Assembly: GCA_022264855.1 (NCBI GenBank)
Contig: JABYQU010000026.1
Location: 310,001 to 374,000 of the forward strand
From: Lenzites betulinus
Taxonomy: Eukaryota > Basidiomycota > Agaricomycetes > Polyporales > Polyporaceae
Length of the DNA: 64,000 nt
Reading direction: 5' to 3'
The notes beneath the pieces were generated by a model. The model saw only the letters and a list, made by a program, of their open reading frames with translations, was not told where the DNA came from and did no database searches. This document shows positions 1 to 10,620 of this stretch, piece by piece. The position numbers and the translations under genes were made by a program. Within the stretch, counting starts at the first letter, position 1. Every line of letters begins with the position of its first letter.

Positions 1-1848
1 GTACGTGCTTTGGTACTTGCTTTGGTCGGGTTTTTTGCCGAATCGAAGTATCAAATTGTCCAGGAAGCCTTGAAATATAGCTGGCGATGAGGGTCTGTAA
101 AGGTGATCAATATAGAAGTGGACGATGGCGCCATCCTCTTGCTCTTGGAGTTGAAGTGTGATTGTTATGGGGGAGACATGCGTACGCTGGTCGTCGTGAA
201 GGGGCCGCTGTGCCACGGCGTTGTTCACGCTCAGAGTCGTAGTCATGGATATGAGATGCTTAAACTGGAGAGGTTTGGATTTAAGCGGAGTGAGTGTAAA
301 CCCGATCGCGCGCAGTCCCTTTTCGCAGCTGGGCGCAAGCTGGATTTCGGGTAGCGTTTTTTCAGTGTGTCGAAGCGGCCAAATTGACTGTCGCTCGCTG
401 CGCTTCGCAAACCCGTTCTTGCGCGCCTTGGGCTCGTAAGCCTCCTCCGAATGGCGTAGGATGGACACCTCCGAACACGTCGGCACCACATCGAGATCGT
501 TGAACACGGCGGTGGATAGGCGCACAACGCGGGGAGACATATGCATCCGGTTATTGGCGCCACAGGCCGCGTAGACACCTATCACGACGTTCTCCGCCAC
601 CCCCACGTCTTCTTCTGCGGAGCAAAGGGGGAGCGCAATCAGGTAACCATCACCGTCTTGGCAGCGCAGGAGCGAGAGACGTCGAAATGGACTACGGGAC
701 ATCGCGGCTGTGCAAGCAGTGCAGCTAGAGTTGTAGCCAGCACCCAGAGTAAGAGCCGTTTTGGGTGGCATAGGGACAGTCATGAGCTTGATCCGGACGC
801 CTTGAGGGGTGAAAACGCAGTGCAACGGAGGCGGTAGACCGTCGCGACGATGGCCAATACGCATCGCGAACTCGGAGGGCGTGATGGGGGTGACGTCTCT
901 GACATGTTTAAATGCGTCCGGGGAAGGTGCAAGCAGTCCCGAGTTACTCAGCGTTTTAAGGTTCCAAAGATCGTCATTTATCCTGCCCAGCGCCAGAAGG
1001 GTGCGAGTAGTGCCCCATGCGAAAATACTTTGATCAGGGATGTGCTTGATGATCTCCTCCTGCAACCGAAGGAACGCGTTCGTCCCTTCGCCGTAGATCG
1101 GCGACATGTGCACCCCGAATATCCCGAGCAGCGAGTACGCCCGGTCCTCCACCCGTACTGTCCTCCGTTCAGCAGCCCAGGACATTCTCTTCGCCACACT
1201 TGCAGATCCAACAGACTTCGTCCCAAGCAGAATCTCAGCGTCTACCCCCGTGATCTTCTCCAGCGTCGATGCCAGGCCAGTCTTTGTTCCCAGGAAGGTC
1301 CAGTTGCAAGTGAGGAAGACGACGTACGCGGGCGCAACAAGCTCCTGCAACGTCCAGCCGCGCTTGTGCCATCTGCTGCCCCAGAACTCGGATTTCCTGC
1401 TCCGTGGATTTGTGCCGTCAGGAACATCGGCGAGGTAGACGTAGCACACGTCCGCGTCGCGATACAGCTTGTACATCGAGTTAATCGCCTCCGAGAGCTC
1501 CGCACTGCTGCGCTTGTCGATGCAACACGAGTCGATCCAGATCAGACAAAATCCTGCGTTGCGCGCGACCTCGCAGACCCGCTTGATCTTCTCCGAGAGA
1601 TTCGGGTGGGAGAAGAATGCTTCGTTGACCGGCGGAGGGGGGCCGTCGTTCCATTGTTTAGGGTTCGTTATAGGGCATTCGATTTGGAGTTTCACGATAT
1701 CGTCGAACGTCTGCTCGCCGCCTTCTTCTGCGGGGCGCCAGGTGTGGGACAAGATCGCGTACGGGGTTGCGCCGACTTCGGCGAGAAACACGAATTCGCC
1801 AGTGTATGTGTTTAAGAAGCGGGGCATCCTGGCGTAGGTGGTCAACAT
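1..1848 (-). CDS. HET-domain (heterokaryon incompatibility) protein, C-terminus cut by window edge
   Basis: One uninterrupted reading frame runs from an ATG at 1848 to the window edge (616 codons, no stop, no intron). The N-terminus reads MPRFLNTYTGEF from Met8, followed by the HET-domain signatures in order: YAILSHTW (about 30-37), WIDSCCIDKRSSAELSEAIN (about 104-123), YKLYRDADVCYVYLADV (about 126-142), WHKRGWTLQELVAP (about 160-173), and further on RMSWAAERRTVRVEDRAYSL followed by LLGIF and PIYGEG. HET domains of filamentous fungi occur in proteins that trigger cell death on fusion of unlike individuals, and in large paralogous families of unknown partner. The domain fills roughly the first 280 residues; the rest is unassigned. 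Either Met1 or Met8 could be the start; Met8 gives the family-typical beginning. The stop lies outside the window. Confidence 0.9.
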   Translation of the reverse strand, partial: MLTTYARMPRFLNTYTGEFVFLAEVGATPYAILSHTWRPAEEGGEQTFDDIVKLQIECPITNPKQWNDGPPPPVNEAFFSHPNLSEKIKRVCEVARNAGFCLIWIDSCCIDKRSSAELSEAINSMYKLYRDADVCYVYLADVPDGTNPRSRKSEFWGSRWHKRGWTLQELVAPAYVVFLTCNWTFLGTKTGLASTLEKITGVDAEILLGTKSVGSASVAKRMSWAAERRTVRVEDRAYSLLGIFGVHMSPIYGEGTNAFLRLQEEIIKHIPDQSIFAWGTTRTLLALGRINDDLWNLKTLSNSGLLAPSPDAFKHVRDVTPITPSEFAMRIGHRRDGLPPPLHCVFTPQGVRIKLMTVPMPPKTALTLGAGYNSSCTACTAAMSRSPFRRLSLLRCQDGDGYLIALPLCSAEEDVGVAENVVIGVYAACGANNRMHMSPRVVRLSTAVFNDLDVVPTCSEVSILRHSEEAYEPKARKNGFAKRSERQSIWPLRHTEKTLPEIQLAPSCEKGLRAIGFTLTPLKSKPLQFKHLISMTTTLSVNNAVAQRPLHDDQRTHVSPITITLQLQEQEDGAIVHFYIDHLYRPSSPAIFQGFLDNLILRFGKKPDQSKYQSTY

Positions 1849-4797
1849 GCGGTGGACTACGTGAGATAGTGATATACGCACAGGAGCTATTGTGGCTGGT
1901 TACGCTAGGAAAAATCCGGGATATTCAGGAACGTGAGATGGGTGGGTGGCCCGTCTGTCGTCCCTTGTGAACGGGTGATCTTTGGCGTAATGGGGGGTCC
2001 AAGGGCGTGAAGGGGAGGAGGACGGCGAGATGGAGGGGTGAGAGGGCAAGGATGGTGAATTGTAGGAGACACAGAGTGGGGTGCGCAATACGGATACCGG
2101 TACTTAGGACTCAACATGCTCTCGGGGTCATCTATGTCAGACGCCGGCGACTAATACATGCGTGGACCATGCGGCGCATGCGAGGCGCAAAGTGAGTTTC
2201 ATTCCGTGCCTTCGAAGCTGCGCATGCACATACCATGTAGCGCCCGAGCAACTTCTCGTCCACCACGCACTCGCTGTCGGAGAGCTTGTGCGTTTGTCGC
2301 ATCGCTATCGAGGCGGTCCGCTGATCACGAGTTTTCATAAACTAGTTCACCGGTCCGACCCTAGCGAAGGCGTGCTGTAGTCTCTGACAGAGGTTCTGCT
2401 TGACCGCTCCGGCATATACCCGAGATGGGCGCATCTAACCATACTGTGCAGTATAGGATCCCTATAACAGGTCGTAGTATCAAAAAGAGACGGAGGTACT
2501 GACTCACCCATCAAGCCTGCTCCTGGGAGATTAACAAGCCCAAGCCGATCTTTAGAACAGGGCATTCGGTTGCGGGGGTGCCCGGATGCAGCGTTGTCAA
2601 ATGGTCATAGCATGAATTCAACTTGTGCAAGGACAAACCATACATCGCTGCCAGTGTTCTGCTCAAGGGCAACAGTGACAGGCCGCCCGGGGTTGGGATG
2701 TTTGTGCGTGTTAGGATCCGAAGCTATTGCCCTCCCGATCTGATCTGTAACCCTACTATGGCCGGATCCTCGGATCTACCCAGTGGTCTACAGTGCTTCA
2801 AGCCTCTAGCGTCGAAGGTCTGTACATGTGACGTCCATCGTTAACGCGAGGAAAGGGTCCCAGCCCATCTTGTGCGAGGTAGTACATGTCACAGACGCGG
2901 CTCGAGTACATACGCGCAAAGGTTTGCGGGACGCTGAACGCGGCGTGAGCGACAGCAGGAGCATGATGCTCCCGGGCTCGCCCGTAAGCGTAAGAGACCG
3001 TGCGTCATGAGAAACCTGCGCGGAGTTGGAATTATAACCCGGAACGTCGGGAGGCCAGCGGTGACAGTGATGCTCGTGGTGGGCAAAAAGCGTAGCTTGC
3101 GCGCAGAGGAACTTGAAACGTCTTCGAGATTGTCGAGGCCTCGTGGCTTTGCCAGTATCAGTCCATTGCACGACGCGCATTTGCCCGCAGTTCCCCTCTA
3201 GGACAGGCTTGGATCAGCCACAGAACTGGATTACTGTCGACAACCTGGTTCTGAGGCTGGTTCAGGTCCTGAAGCCTGTTTAGAACGTTATTGATTGGAT
3301 AACAAAGCAGCCTACAGTTGCTATTTGTGCTTTGTTGTCAGAGCTCCAAGCCTGTCTCTGGCCCGGAACCAGGAAACCAGCTTTGGGCCTGTTCCTACCC
3401 TGTTTTGGACCAGAGCCTTGGCCCATTGCGCGTCGTGTTGAGGATTATTTAGTCAAAGCTCCGGGAAGCTGACCATACCCCAGGAGTCAAAATAGTTGCA
3501 TGCTTATTTGTCGTCCGGGCGCGCTGTGGGTATCAGATCCAGACTAGTACTTGACTTGTTTTTGGTCATCGGTTGAGGGATCCAAAAGATTACAAAGAGA
3601 TGGAAAGAACCTGAGCGACGAAGATTCTTACTGCTTCCGAGGCGGGCCCGAGACCAACATGTGCTGCTTGCCACATGAATGAGAGGGATATGGTGCAAAG
3701 CGCACCTTTTGTCAAGGCCCCTAAGCGCGAGGCACCACATAATGTGCTAGGCCATGGCTCAAGCGTAGCCTGGTACATACCCAGAGCCTATATAAGATGG
3801 GCCGGGAGCTGCAGAAGTGATCTTCATCAGCTACCACGTCGTCGCCCACCGACAAAATGAGGTCATACCTACCTTCGTCTCGACGCCGCAGATGCGCGAT
3901 CACCTACTCGCCGGCAGACAAATCCCTCAGCTCTCAGATATACACATTCCATGCACCGTTGGTAAGCCCCTCACAAATGGTTCAGACATGTCATCTGATT
4001 CTTGAAATGCGTCTTGTCCAGCGCCGACGTGTCCCCTGGTCAAGAGGCCAACGCGTCCAACCAATGGGCGTTATAGGCCTGGTAGAACACGGTGAGCAAT
4101 GGATCGATCAGCCTCTAGGGCAGTTCATTGACACTTACTCTGTCCACAGGTAGCCCGGACAGGCTCATCAAAAAGCCTGCAGCGGTTACGCTACCTAGAA
4201 CATAGTAGGACGGGTGGCACAACATGCCCCCCAGATCGTCATAAGCGGCTGCTGGTGAGCATAATACGATATGAAATCGGCAGGGGGTTCATGAATTCAA
4301 CACTCATTCCTTTCACACAGGCGCGGAATGCTATGCATACCAAGCCCTTCAAGGTGGCCACCGACCTAAGTCCTCTGGTATTGAGCGATCCTCCATAACA
4401 TACCTTCGTAGCGCTGGGTGCATATGCAGTCAACGTCGTAGACGCCGTGCTACGACGCTCTCTGCGATGATGAAGATCACCTGCAAAGCGATCTTCGAAT
4501 GCTGTCAGCCTGTATCGTATGATAAAATGTACGAGATGCTTACTGCCATTCTTCGTCCGCGGATACGGGACAGCTATTGGGAAAGCCAGTGAAACAACTT
4601 GAATGAGATATGGCGTTCATCAAAGTCTGTAAACGAGACCACTACAAGTGTCCCGGGAATTCGAACATATATTCCTGCTACTGTTGCGCTGACCAGGCTA
4701 AGTTGTTGACGAATATGACGGACGGCGTCAACTTGGGTCGGGGACGGGGAGAACAACGCCTTGGAGGCGCCGAAAGCGCAGTGCGCACGTGGGGCGG
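1849..4797. other. Intergenic stretch, largely without recognisable content
   Basis: About 2.9 kb between the HET gene and the retrotransposon. ORFs are short and show no family motifs. The only gene-like element is the doubtful small ORF at 3857. The last part, up to 4797, is the native upstream flank of the membrane-protein gene at 25710, now separated from it by the retrotransposon insertion. Confidence 0.6.
3857..4153 (+). CDS. Doubtful small ORF behind a TATA box
   Basis: A 98-residue ORF starts 67 bp downstream of a TATATAAG box at 3789-3796. It begins MRSYLPSSRRRRCAITYSPA. A good donor (gtaagc at 3962) and acceptor (tgtccag) would remove a 60-bp in-frame intron, and another acceptor-like cag lies just before the stop. 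I recognise no domain and no convincing signal peptide. The promoter spacing and splice sites are the only support; it may be chance. Confidence 0.2.
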   Translation: MRSYLPSSRRRRCAITYSPADKSLSSQIYTFHAPLVSPSQMVQTCHLILEMRLVQRRRVPWSRGQRVQPMGVIGLVEHGEQWIDQPLGQFIDTYSVHR

Positions 4798-5069
4798 TGT
4801 AACGCCCAGGCGCCGGTGCGCCACCGGCGCTGGCGTTCCCGAGCTCTCTGTTTCCTATTCCAGTTTATCCGCTTTTATGCTTACTATTTCTCTCGCTCAG
4901 CTTTTGCTTGGCACTAAAATACTCGCCTCCCCCGTACTATAAAACCCGTGTATTCTCGTACGGCTGAGGCCACAGTTCTTTCTGCAATCGAACAGACCGT
5001 ATCCCTGTCTTTCAGCGCTTGAGCTTCACTTGTGACGACCTCCTTCCCTCTCCGGTTGCCGACGTCACA
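4798..5069 (+). repeat. LTR 1 (5' LTR of copy A)
   Basis: 272 bp, starting TGTAACGCC and ending GACGTCACA, with TG...CA termini. Near its 5' end it carries a GC-rich perfect hairpin: a 9-bp stem GCGCCGGTG at 4810-4818, a cgc loop, and CACCGGCGC at 4822-4830. A TATAAAA box lies at 4938-4944. The 5 bp before it (GGCGG) match the 5 bp after LTR 4. Confidence 0.95.
4938..4944 (+). promoter_or_regulatory. LTR TATA box
   Basis: TATAAAA inside the LTR, repeated at the equivalent place in all four LTRs. It is the likely core promoter for the element transcript. The copy in LTR 4 lies about 250 bp upstream of the ATG at 25710 and in the same orientation, so it could drive the host gene. Confidence 0.6.
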
Positions 5070-5208
5070 TCTTTTTGACAGCACACGGAATCTTTTCGTG
5101 TTCCCTCTAGGCTCTAGCTTAACAAAAAACAAACAAATACCTTGTCTAAGTCCAACGTCTAGGTCTGATCAACCTTCGACTAACGACGTCGCCTGGATAA
5201 AAAACAGA

Positions 5209-8200
5209 ATGTCCCGCTACAACCTTCGCGATCGTCCTGCCAAAGCAGCGGCGAAGCGGAACAACAGGACATTCCCTGGTGAGTTTATCTCTTCTGTCGC
5301 TGAACTCACCTCCTCCCCGAGTCCTCGCACCAGTATCGGAACTACTTCCGATACCCCAAAGACCGACTCCGAGGATGAAAAGCGCCTGACTTATAGTCAG
5401 GCGGCCTCGTCGAGAATGCCCTCGCCGGAACTTCGAGTTCCCGAGGAGAGCCCTGCTGCGGTAACCGCGCAGGAGATTGTCCATGACAATTCGAAGAATA
5501 TATTTTCGATGGAAAATATGCCCGAGACGTCGGGTGACGAGCCCTCCTTTCCTGGCCCTCCCACCAAGAGAGTTGAGGAAGGCCAGTGGTTTACCGCTGG
5601 CAAGCGAGGGAAGCATTCCCGATCGTCCAGTACGGAGTCGGAGGAAAGCTGTGCAAGCCTCACCTCTCGGGGAGAGGGCACATCTAACTTAATGAGTACC
5701 CGCAAGGGGAAAGAAGTCATGTATAGCAGTGTACCCTCGCTGGGATTCGAGGAATACGAGCTCGATCCCGAGATACAGCGCCGTGAGCTTGAACATTACG
5801 AGCAAAAGTTGGTCCAACCCGAGAATTATGGTGTGCCTCGTTCAGTCTCATGGGCTCCCGCTGCGAAAACTACGCCCACGTCCTCCCTCTCGGGTCAGAG
5901 TTCCACTACTGTACAGCCCGAGAGTGGTCGCGCACGGAGCATCCTGCAGCAGATCGAGCAACTCGAGCAAGAGCTGGTGAATCTGCAGCTACAGTCTCCT
6001 CCCCTGGCTGCGCAGTCACGGGCGGGACATGCTCCACTACCGAGCTCCCCGTCGGCCTTTCACTTGCCCAAATCAACTACACCCTCCCGAGCTAGCTCTC
6101 GAGGAGTGCTTTCGGACGGGTTACGCCGGAACAAACGAACAGTCGTGACGGGGCAGCAGGCCCCGACGTCTACGATATCTACGCGAGCGCATCCGACGAG
6201 CCCGACGGCTCCCGATGTGAATCTCGTCCCGGCCAGTGTACTCGTTTCAACTACAGTAGATCGGGCTCGGGGCGCGGGGACAACGCCCGCTCGCGCTCAG
6301 GGCCGTGGAGGCTTGGACCCAGCCTTACGGCCGGACTCTCAGGTCGAGCCGAGTAGCTACCTCGGTCACGCTTTCCGGAGGATGGCAGGCGGGGGACGCG
6401 ATCCCGGGGACAGCTCACCGTCCTCCTCCAGTTCCGGAAACTCTTCCGAAGGATCGACGAGCGGAAGTGCACCGATGACTGAGGACGACGTGAGTAAACG
6501 TCGCCGTCGGAACAAGCTGAAGAAACTGTCCCGCCGCGAACGTACGTTGAAATCGCGGGACAACGCGACCCCACGGGTTCCTGTGCTTAAACCGCGGGAT
6601 CCTGACATGTATGATGGCTCCCCAGATGCCCAGATGTTCCATAAATTCGTGCAGGATGTAACGGAGTACATCGACGGATATCAGGTCCCTCCGGAACGCC
6701 AAGCCATAGTAGTTTCGCGTTTTCTGACGAAGCGGGCCTATTCTTGCTATCGAGCTACTTGCTCTGAGAACCCTTGGGCCTGGGAATTGAAGGATGTGCT
6801 GGTTGAGGTGTTCAACTACTGCTTTCCTATAGATTTTCGTCAGCGCACCCGGGAAAAGCTTAATCATGTTATGCAAGGTGGACGTACAGTGCGCGAGTTC
6901 GTGCATGAGCTTCAAGGGTTGTTCCTCCTCCTAGGCCACATGTCTGAGGAGACTAAGATTGAGAAGCTATGGTACGGCTTGCGTCCCGCTCTTCAATCGG
7001 AGCTATACCGCGCTCGGCTCAATCCTTCGACTTCGAGCTGGGCTTCGGTGCAGTCCGAAGCCGAGATCGCCGAGCTCGCTCTCGCGGCGGGCGCCACAGC
7101 GGAGCGTCGGCAGAACGCCATGCGTTCCGGAGGCTCTCAACCCGGGGGCTTCGGACGTCTCGACGATGCATCGAGTTCTCACCGCGGCTCCCGGCGTTAC
7201 CGCGATCGCGCCCGGGATACGGGCCCCTCCAGCCCTGCTTCCCCCGCGCTTCCTCGATCGGTAGCGGCTCCTAGTGGTTCGCGTGAACCTAGATCGGGGG
7301 GGCGGGGTGATCGTAAGGCGGGAGGGTACTCGTCGGAGAAGCCTCGTAAGACACTCACCGACAAGGACCGTGACGAGCTGCGTGCCGCGGGCAAGTGTTA
7401 CAATTGCCGCGAGACGGGTCATTTGTCGCGCAATTGCCCGCGGTCCAACCAAGTGTCGAATACGCGTAGTGGGAAGCCCCCGGGGTTGGCGGCCTTCAGC
7501 GTGGGCGTCGCGCAGCTGGCGGATACCGACAGCCTGCGTGAGCTGGCCGACTCGTCTAGTCGCATCGAAACAATTGAGTTTAATCTTGTGTACTTACCCG
7601 CTCCAGACGGTCGTGTATCGGCGCGTTTTAGCGACACACCGCTATCCGCTTGCTCGGAATCGGACTGGGAGGGCCTTCCCAGTTTACACACCGTCTCAGT
7701 GAGCGAGGACAGCCTTGTCGATGGGGACGACGCTTGCCCGGGGAAGCTTCACTTCACGAGCGCGCCGCCATCGGAGGCCTTTACGGAGTTCTTAGGTCGA
7801 GTTTGCGACCTTCGCTGTCGTACGGAGGGCGAGCTTATGGCCGACTCGGAAGTGGTTGAGCGCGAGCGCAGTTTGCCCTTGACGCCCCGCCACGGTCGCC
7901 CCTATGTGGCCCTGGGCGATGTGTTAGCGGACCGGGCGCAGGACTTATTGATCAAATATCAGCCTTACTTACCTGGCGAAGAGCCGGGTGACTCGTCCTT
8001 CCTCGTCGGTCCTCACGACATCGATCATGTGTCTATATTGTACTCTGACTTCACCGGGGCAACGTCAGATGGGTTGCTTCTACCTACACCCGATGGCTTA
8101 CTCACGTTGAGCCGTGCGTGCTTAGCTGACGAGTCGTTCGACGTCGTAACTTGGTTCCGCGCATTGTACCAAGGGTTACTCCGTAACGCGGACCTCGGTG

Positions 8201-8238
8201 AGGACTGTGAACTCATCCAGCAGCTGTTGTACCATTAA
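5209..8238 (+). pseudogene. Gag and N-terminal polyprotein of copy A, truncated by the foldback insertion
   Basis: Starts at ATG 5209 (MSRYNLRDRPAK) and is identical to copy B, apart from one silent G/A difference at 5706, up to the insertion point at 8217. It contains a low-complexity Ser/Pro-rich N-terminus, the Gag core (for example KLNHVMQGGRTVREFVHELQ) and the CCHC knuckle CYNCRETGHLSRNC. The frame then reads six residues into the foldback element (QQLLYH) and stops at 8236-8238. The product is a Gag-like protein without protease or polymerase. The open frame extends upstream of 5209 but offers no better ATG. Confidence 0.9.
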
Positions 8239-8840
8239 TGTGTCACGAACCGTTTAGCTTCCGTAACCGTTTTACATTACGAACCGTCAGGGCCCGTAAT
8301 GTGTTACGAAGCTCCGGAGAGCGCCCCGGGACCTTCCTAATTAGGCAGGCAGCCCGGGGGAGGCCTGTTATCTCCCCAGAGATAACAGATTGGCCCATAT
8401 CTAACTGATCACTTTCTTATCTTTCTAGATTAAGTCTTTATCTCATCTCTCTGGCCTCTCCCCTGCCTCAATAGCCTCGCTACACGGGCGCTTATTTTCG
8501 TTTTTGGTGCGTACCTCCTACCCTTCTCTGGCTCATAGCTCATTCAGTTTCCACTCAATCAGGCTCTATCCAGGCTTGTTTGAAAGGCAATACAAATGCG
8601 AAAAATCGTATACAGGTTTCGCTAGACACAGGTGAGTACTCACACAATGATCATAGGTGCTACTGGGCGCTTCAAGCAACACAAACCGAGCGATAACTCG
8701 CCCGTTTCGCGTCGCGCAAGCACGCGCAAGGGCTCCCTAGAACCGTGCTTTCAGTGCGGTTCTAAAGAGCCCTTGCGCGTGAGAAACGACCCAGCCGTTC
8801 CCAAGGTATGTGTGCTTCTCCCCAGGAGCAATCCACCTTG
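8218..8840 (+). repeat. Left terminal inverted repeat of the foldback element
   Basis: Pairs with the reverse complement of about 9985-10613. It opens with the shared block AATGTGTCACGAACCG, continues through a GC-rich palindromic patch and a stem-loop with TGTTATCTC opposite GAGATAACA. At 8722-8780 it holds a long hairpin: ACGCGCAAGGGCTC (8722-8735) pairs perfectly with GAGCCCTTGCGCGT (8767-8780), with an inner AGAACCG/CGGTTCT stem. Confidence 0.88.
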
Positions 8841-9984
8841 GAGCAGTTCGCTCTTTCCTCCCCCAGAACATGTCACAGTGCCCTGAAAGTTGATCTATAG
8901 GTACTCTATGACCCCTCAAGTAAAGAACAGCATTCAGAACACTCAAACAAGAGCATAAGAAGACGTTCCAGCCCAAGCTATAGCACACCCCCCTAACCCC
9001 CCTCCCTGCTCTTTCCTTCTCCCCCCTGACGCCCCACCCCGGCGCTGTTAATTTCAGACTATGTATCTATTACCCATACATGTATCTACGACGTTTCAGG
9101 ACACCTAGATGTGAAATGAAGAATATATTTAAGTTCTTCCTCTGACATCATCTGCCCTGTGGGCGTTCAGTATGCTACCCAATATCCATTATAATACATG
9201 GGTCATGTAGACGTCGTATGTAGCTAACCAATGCAAAAGAAACGATGTAAAACGACAAAGAAATGAATGAGTTATGAGCTTTACAGTGTGAACATACATA
9301 TATTGTGCTTACCACTGCTCCGGGACTGTAAGACCCGTCTTACAGCATCTTACAGTACACAGCTATGCACTAGCACAAACTAGACACCTTAGATACTTTC
9401 CTCATAGCTCCGTGACTTCTGCACCAAATATTATGATTCAAAATGTGTTATGTTCGTCCTTCCAATGTCTATTCAATGGTACAGTTTGTTTTACTATCGC
9501 ATGCCTGGATCAGGTACTATCAAGCACTATAGTTGACAACTGATAAGGGTGCCAAAGAACCAGTTCCTCGCCGATTAGGGCGCAAAGACCACGGGTCTGT
9601 TCACACATGCAAGACAGACCAGCTGAAAAAAACAGGATATTGATACGACTCTTTTTCACTGAGATATCGAGGTTTTGAGGGAGGAAGAAGTATTTCTCGC
9701 TTTTTTTAAGTTGCAGACACTGTAACACACTGTAAGAGGCAATGAAGGGGTTTAAAATATATTGAAGACTAGTAGTAGCATACATAGGGTGTATGGAGAG
9801 GTCACAAGGGGTCTATCAACAAAGGGAGAGGGTGTGGAGGGTGTCCTATGATCACCCATATTACACCAGATCTAGATAGGTTGGCGGGTTCTGTGTGTGT
9901 AGAATCCATTTTAGCACACCATTATAGTGTAAATACAAAAGATGGGACATGTGCGATACAAAATGGAAGAGAAACAGCCCAGAT

Positions 9985-10613
9985 ATTCCCAAGGGTGCTG
10001 CTCCTGGGGAAGGGTGCACCTAACTTGGGAACGGCTGGGCCGTTTTGCGCGCAAAAGGGCGCGTTAGAACCGCACTGAAAGCACGATTCTAACGCGTCCT
10101 TTTGCGTGGTTTGACAACGCAAAACGGGCGAGCTATCGCCCGTTTTGTGTCGCTTAAAGCGCCCTAGTAGCACTTGTGATCTTTATGTGAGTACTTACCT
10201 GTGTCTAACGAAACCTGTATACGATTTTTCGCATTTAAATCGCCTTTCAAACAAGCCTAGATATAGCCTGATAGAGTAGAAACTGAGTGAGCTAGCAGGA
10301 GAAGAAGCAGGAGGAGGAGCGCACCAAAACGCGAAATAAGCGCCCGTGTGGCGAGGCTATTGAGGCAGGGGAGGGACCCGGGAGATGAGATAACAAGTTA
10401 ATCTAAAGAGATAAGGGCACAATCAGTAAGATCTGGGCATATCTGCTATCTCTGGGGAGATAACAGGCCTCCCCCGGGCTGCCTGCCTAATTAGGAAGGT
10501 CCCGGGGCGCTCTCCGGAGCTTCGTAACACATTACGGGCCCTGACGGTTCGTAATGTAAAACGGTTACGGAAGCTAAACGGTTCGTGACACATTATGGGT
10601 ACAACATATGGTG
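9985..10613 (-). repeat. Right terminal inverted repeat of the foldback element
   Basis: Imperfect inverted copy of 8218-8840. Similarity is near perfect over the outer 200 bp and falls off inwards. It keeps an equivalent hairpin around gcgcgttagaaccg and cgattctaacgcgt. Confidence 0.88.
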
Positions 10614-10620
10614 ACTCATC

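Larger units (their letters stand above)
8218..10613. mobile_element. Non-autonomous foldback (long-TIR) DNA element
   Basis: 2396 bp present in copy A and absent from the identical site in copy B. It is bounded by the duplication ACTCATC (8211-8217 and 10614-10620), which is single in B. Its ends are long imperfect inverted repeats of about 620 bp, with outer ends CAGCAGCTGTTGTACC and, on the other strand, CACCATATGTTGTACC. The centre (about 8850-9980) is AT-rich and has no credible ORF. Several palindromes sit inside the repeats. A 7-bp duplication is unusual for common fungal superfamilies (hAT 8, Mutator-like 9); an 8-bp duplication with one mismatch is possible. I leave the superfamily open. 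Confidence 0.92.

Noticed and set aside
850..1815. 321-codon ORF on the plus strand
   Set aside because: It is the antisense shadow of the HET-domain gene, whose frame has clear family motifs.
5032..5208. Upstream extension of gag-pol (and the same at 16633-16809)
   Set aside because: It would need a GTG start inside the LTR; the first ATG of the frame is at 5209 (16810 in copy B).
8218..10613. hAT or Mutator-like assignment of the foldback element
   Set aside because: The duplication is 7 bp, or 8 with a mismatch, and the ends do not clearly match either group; no transposase is present to decide.
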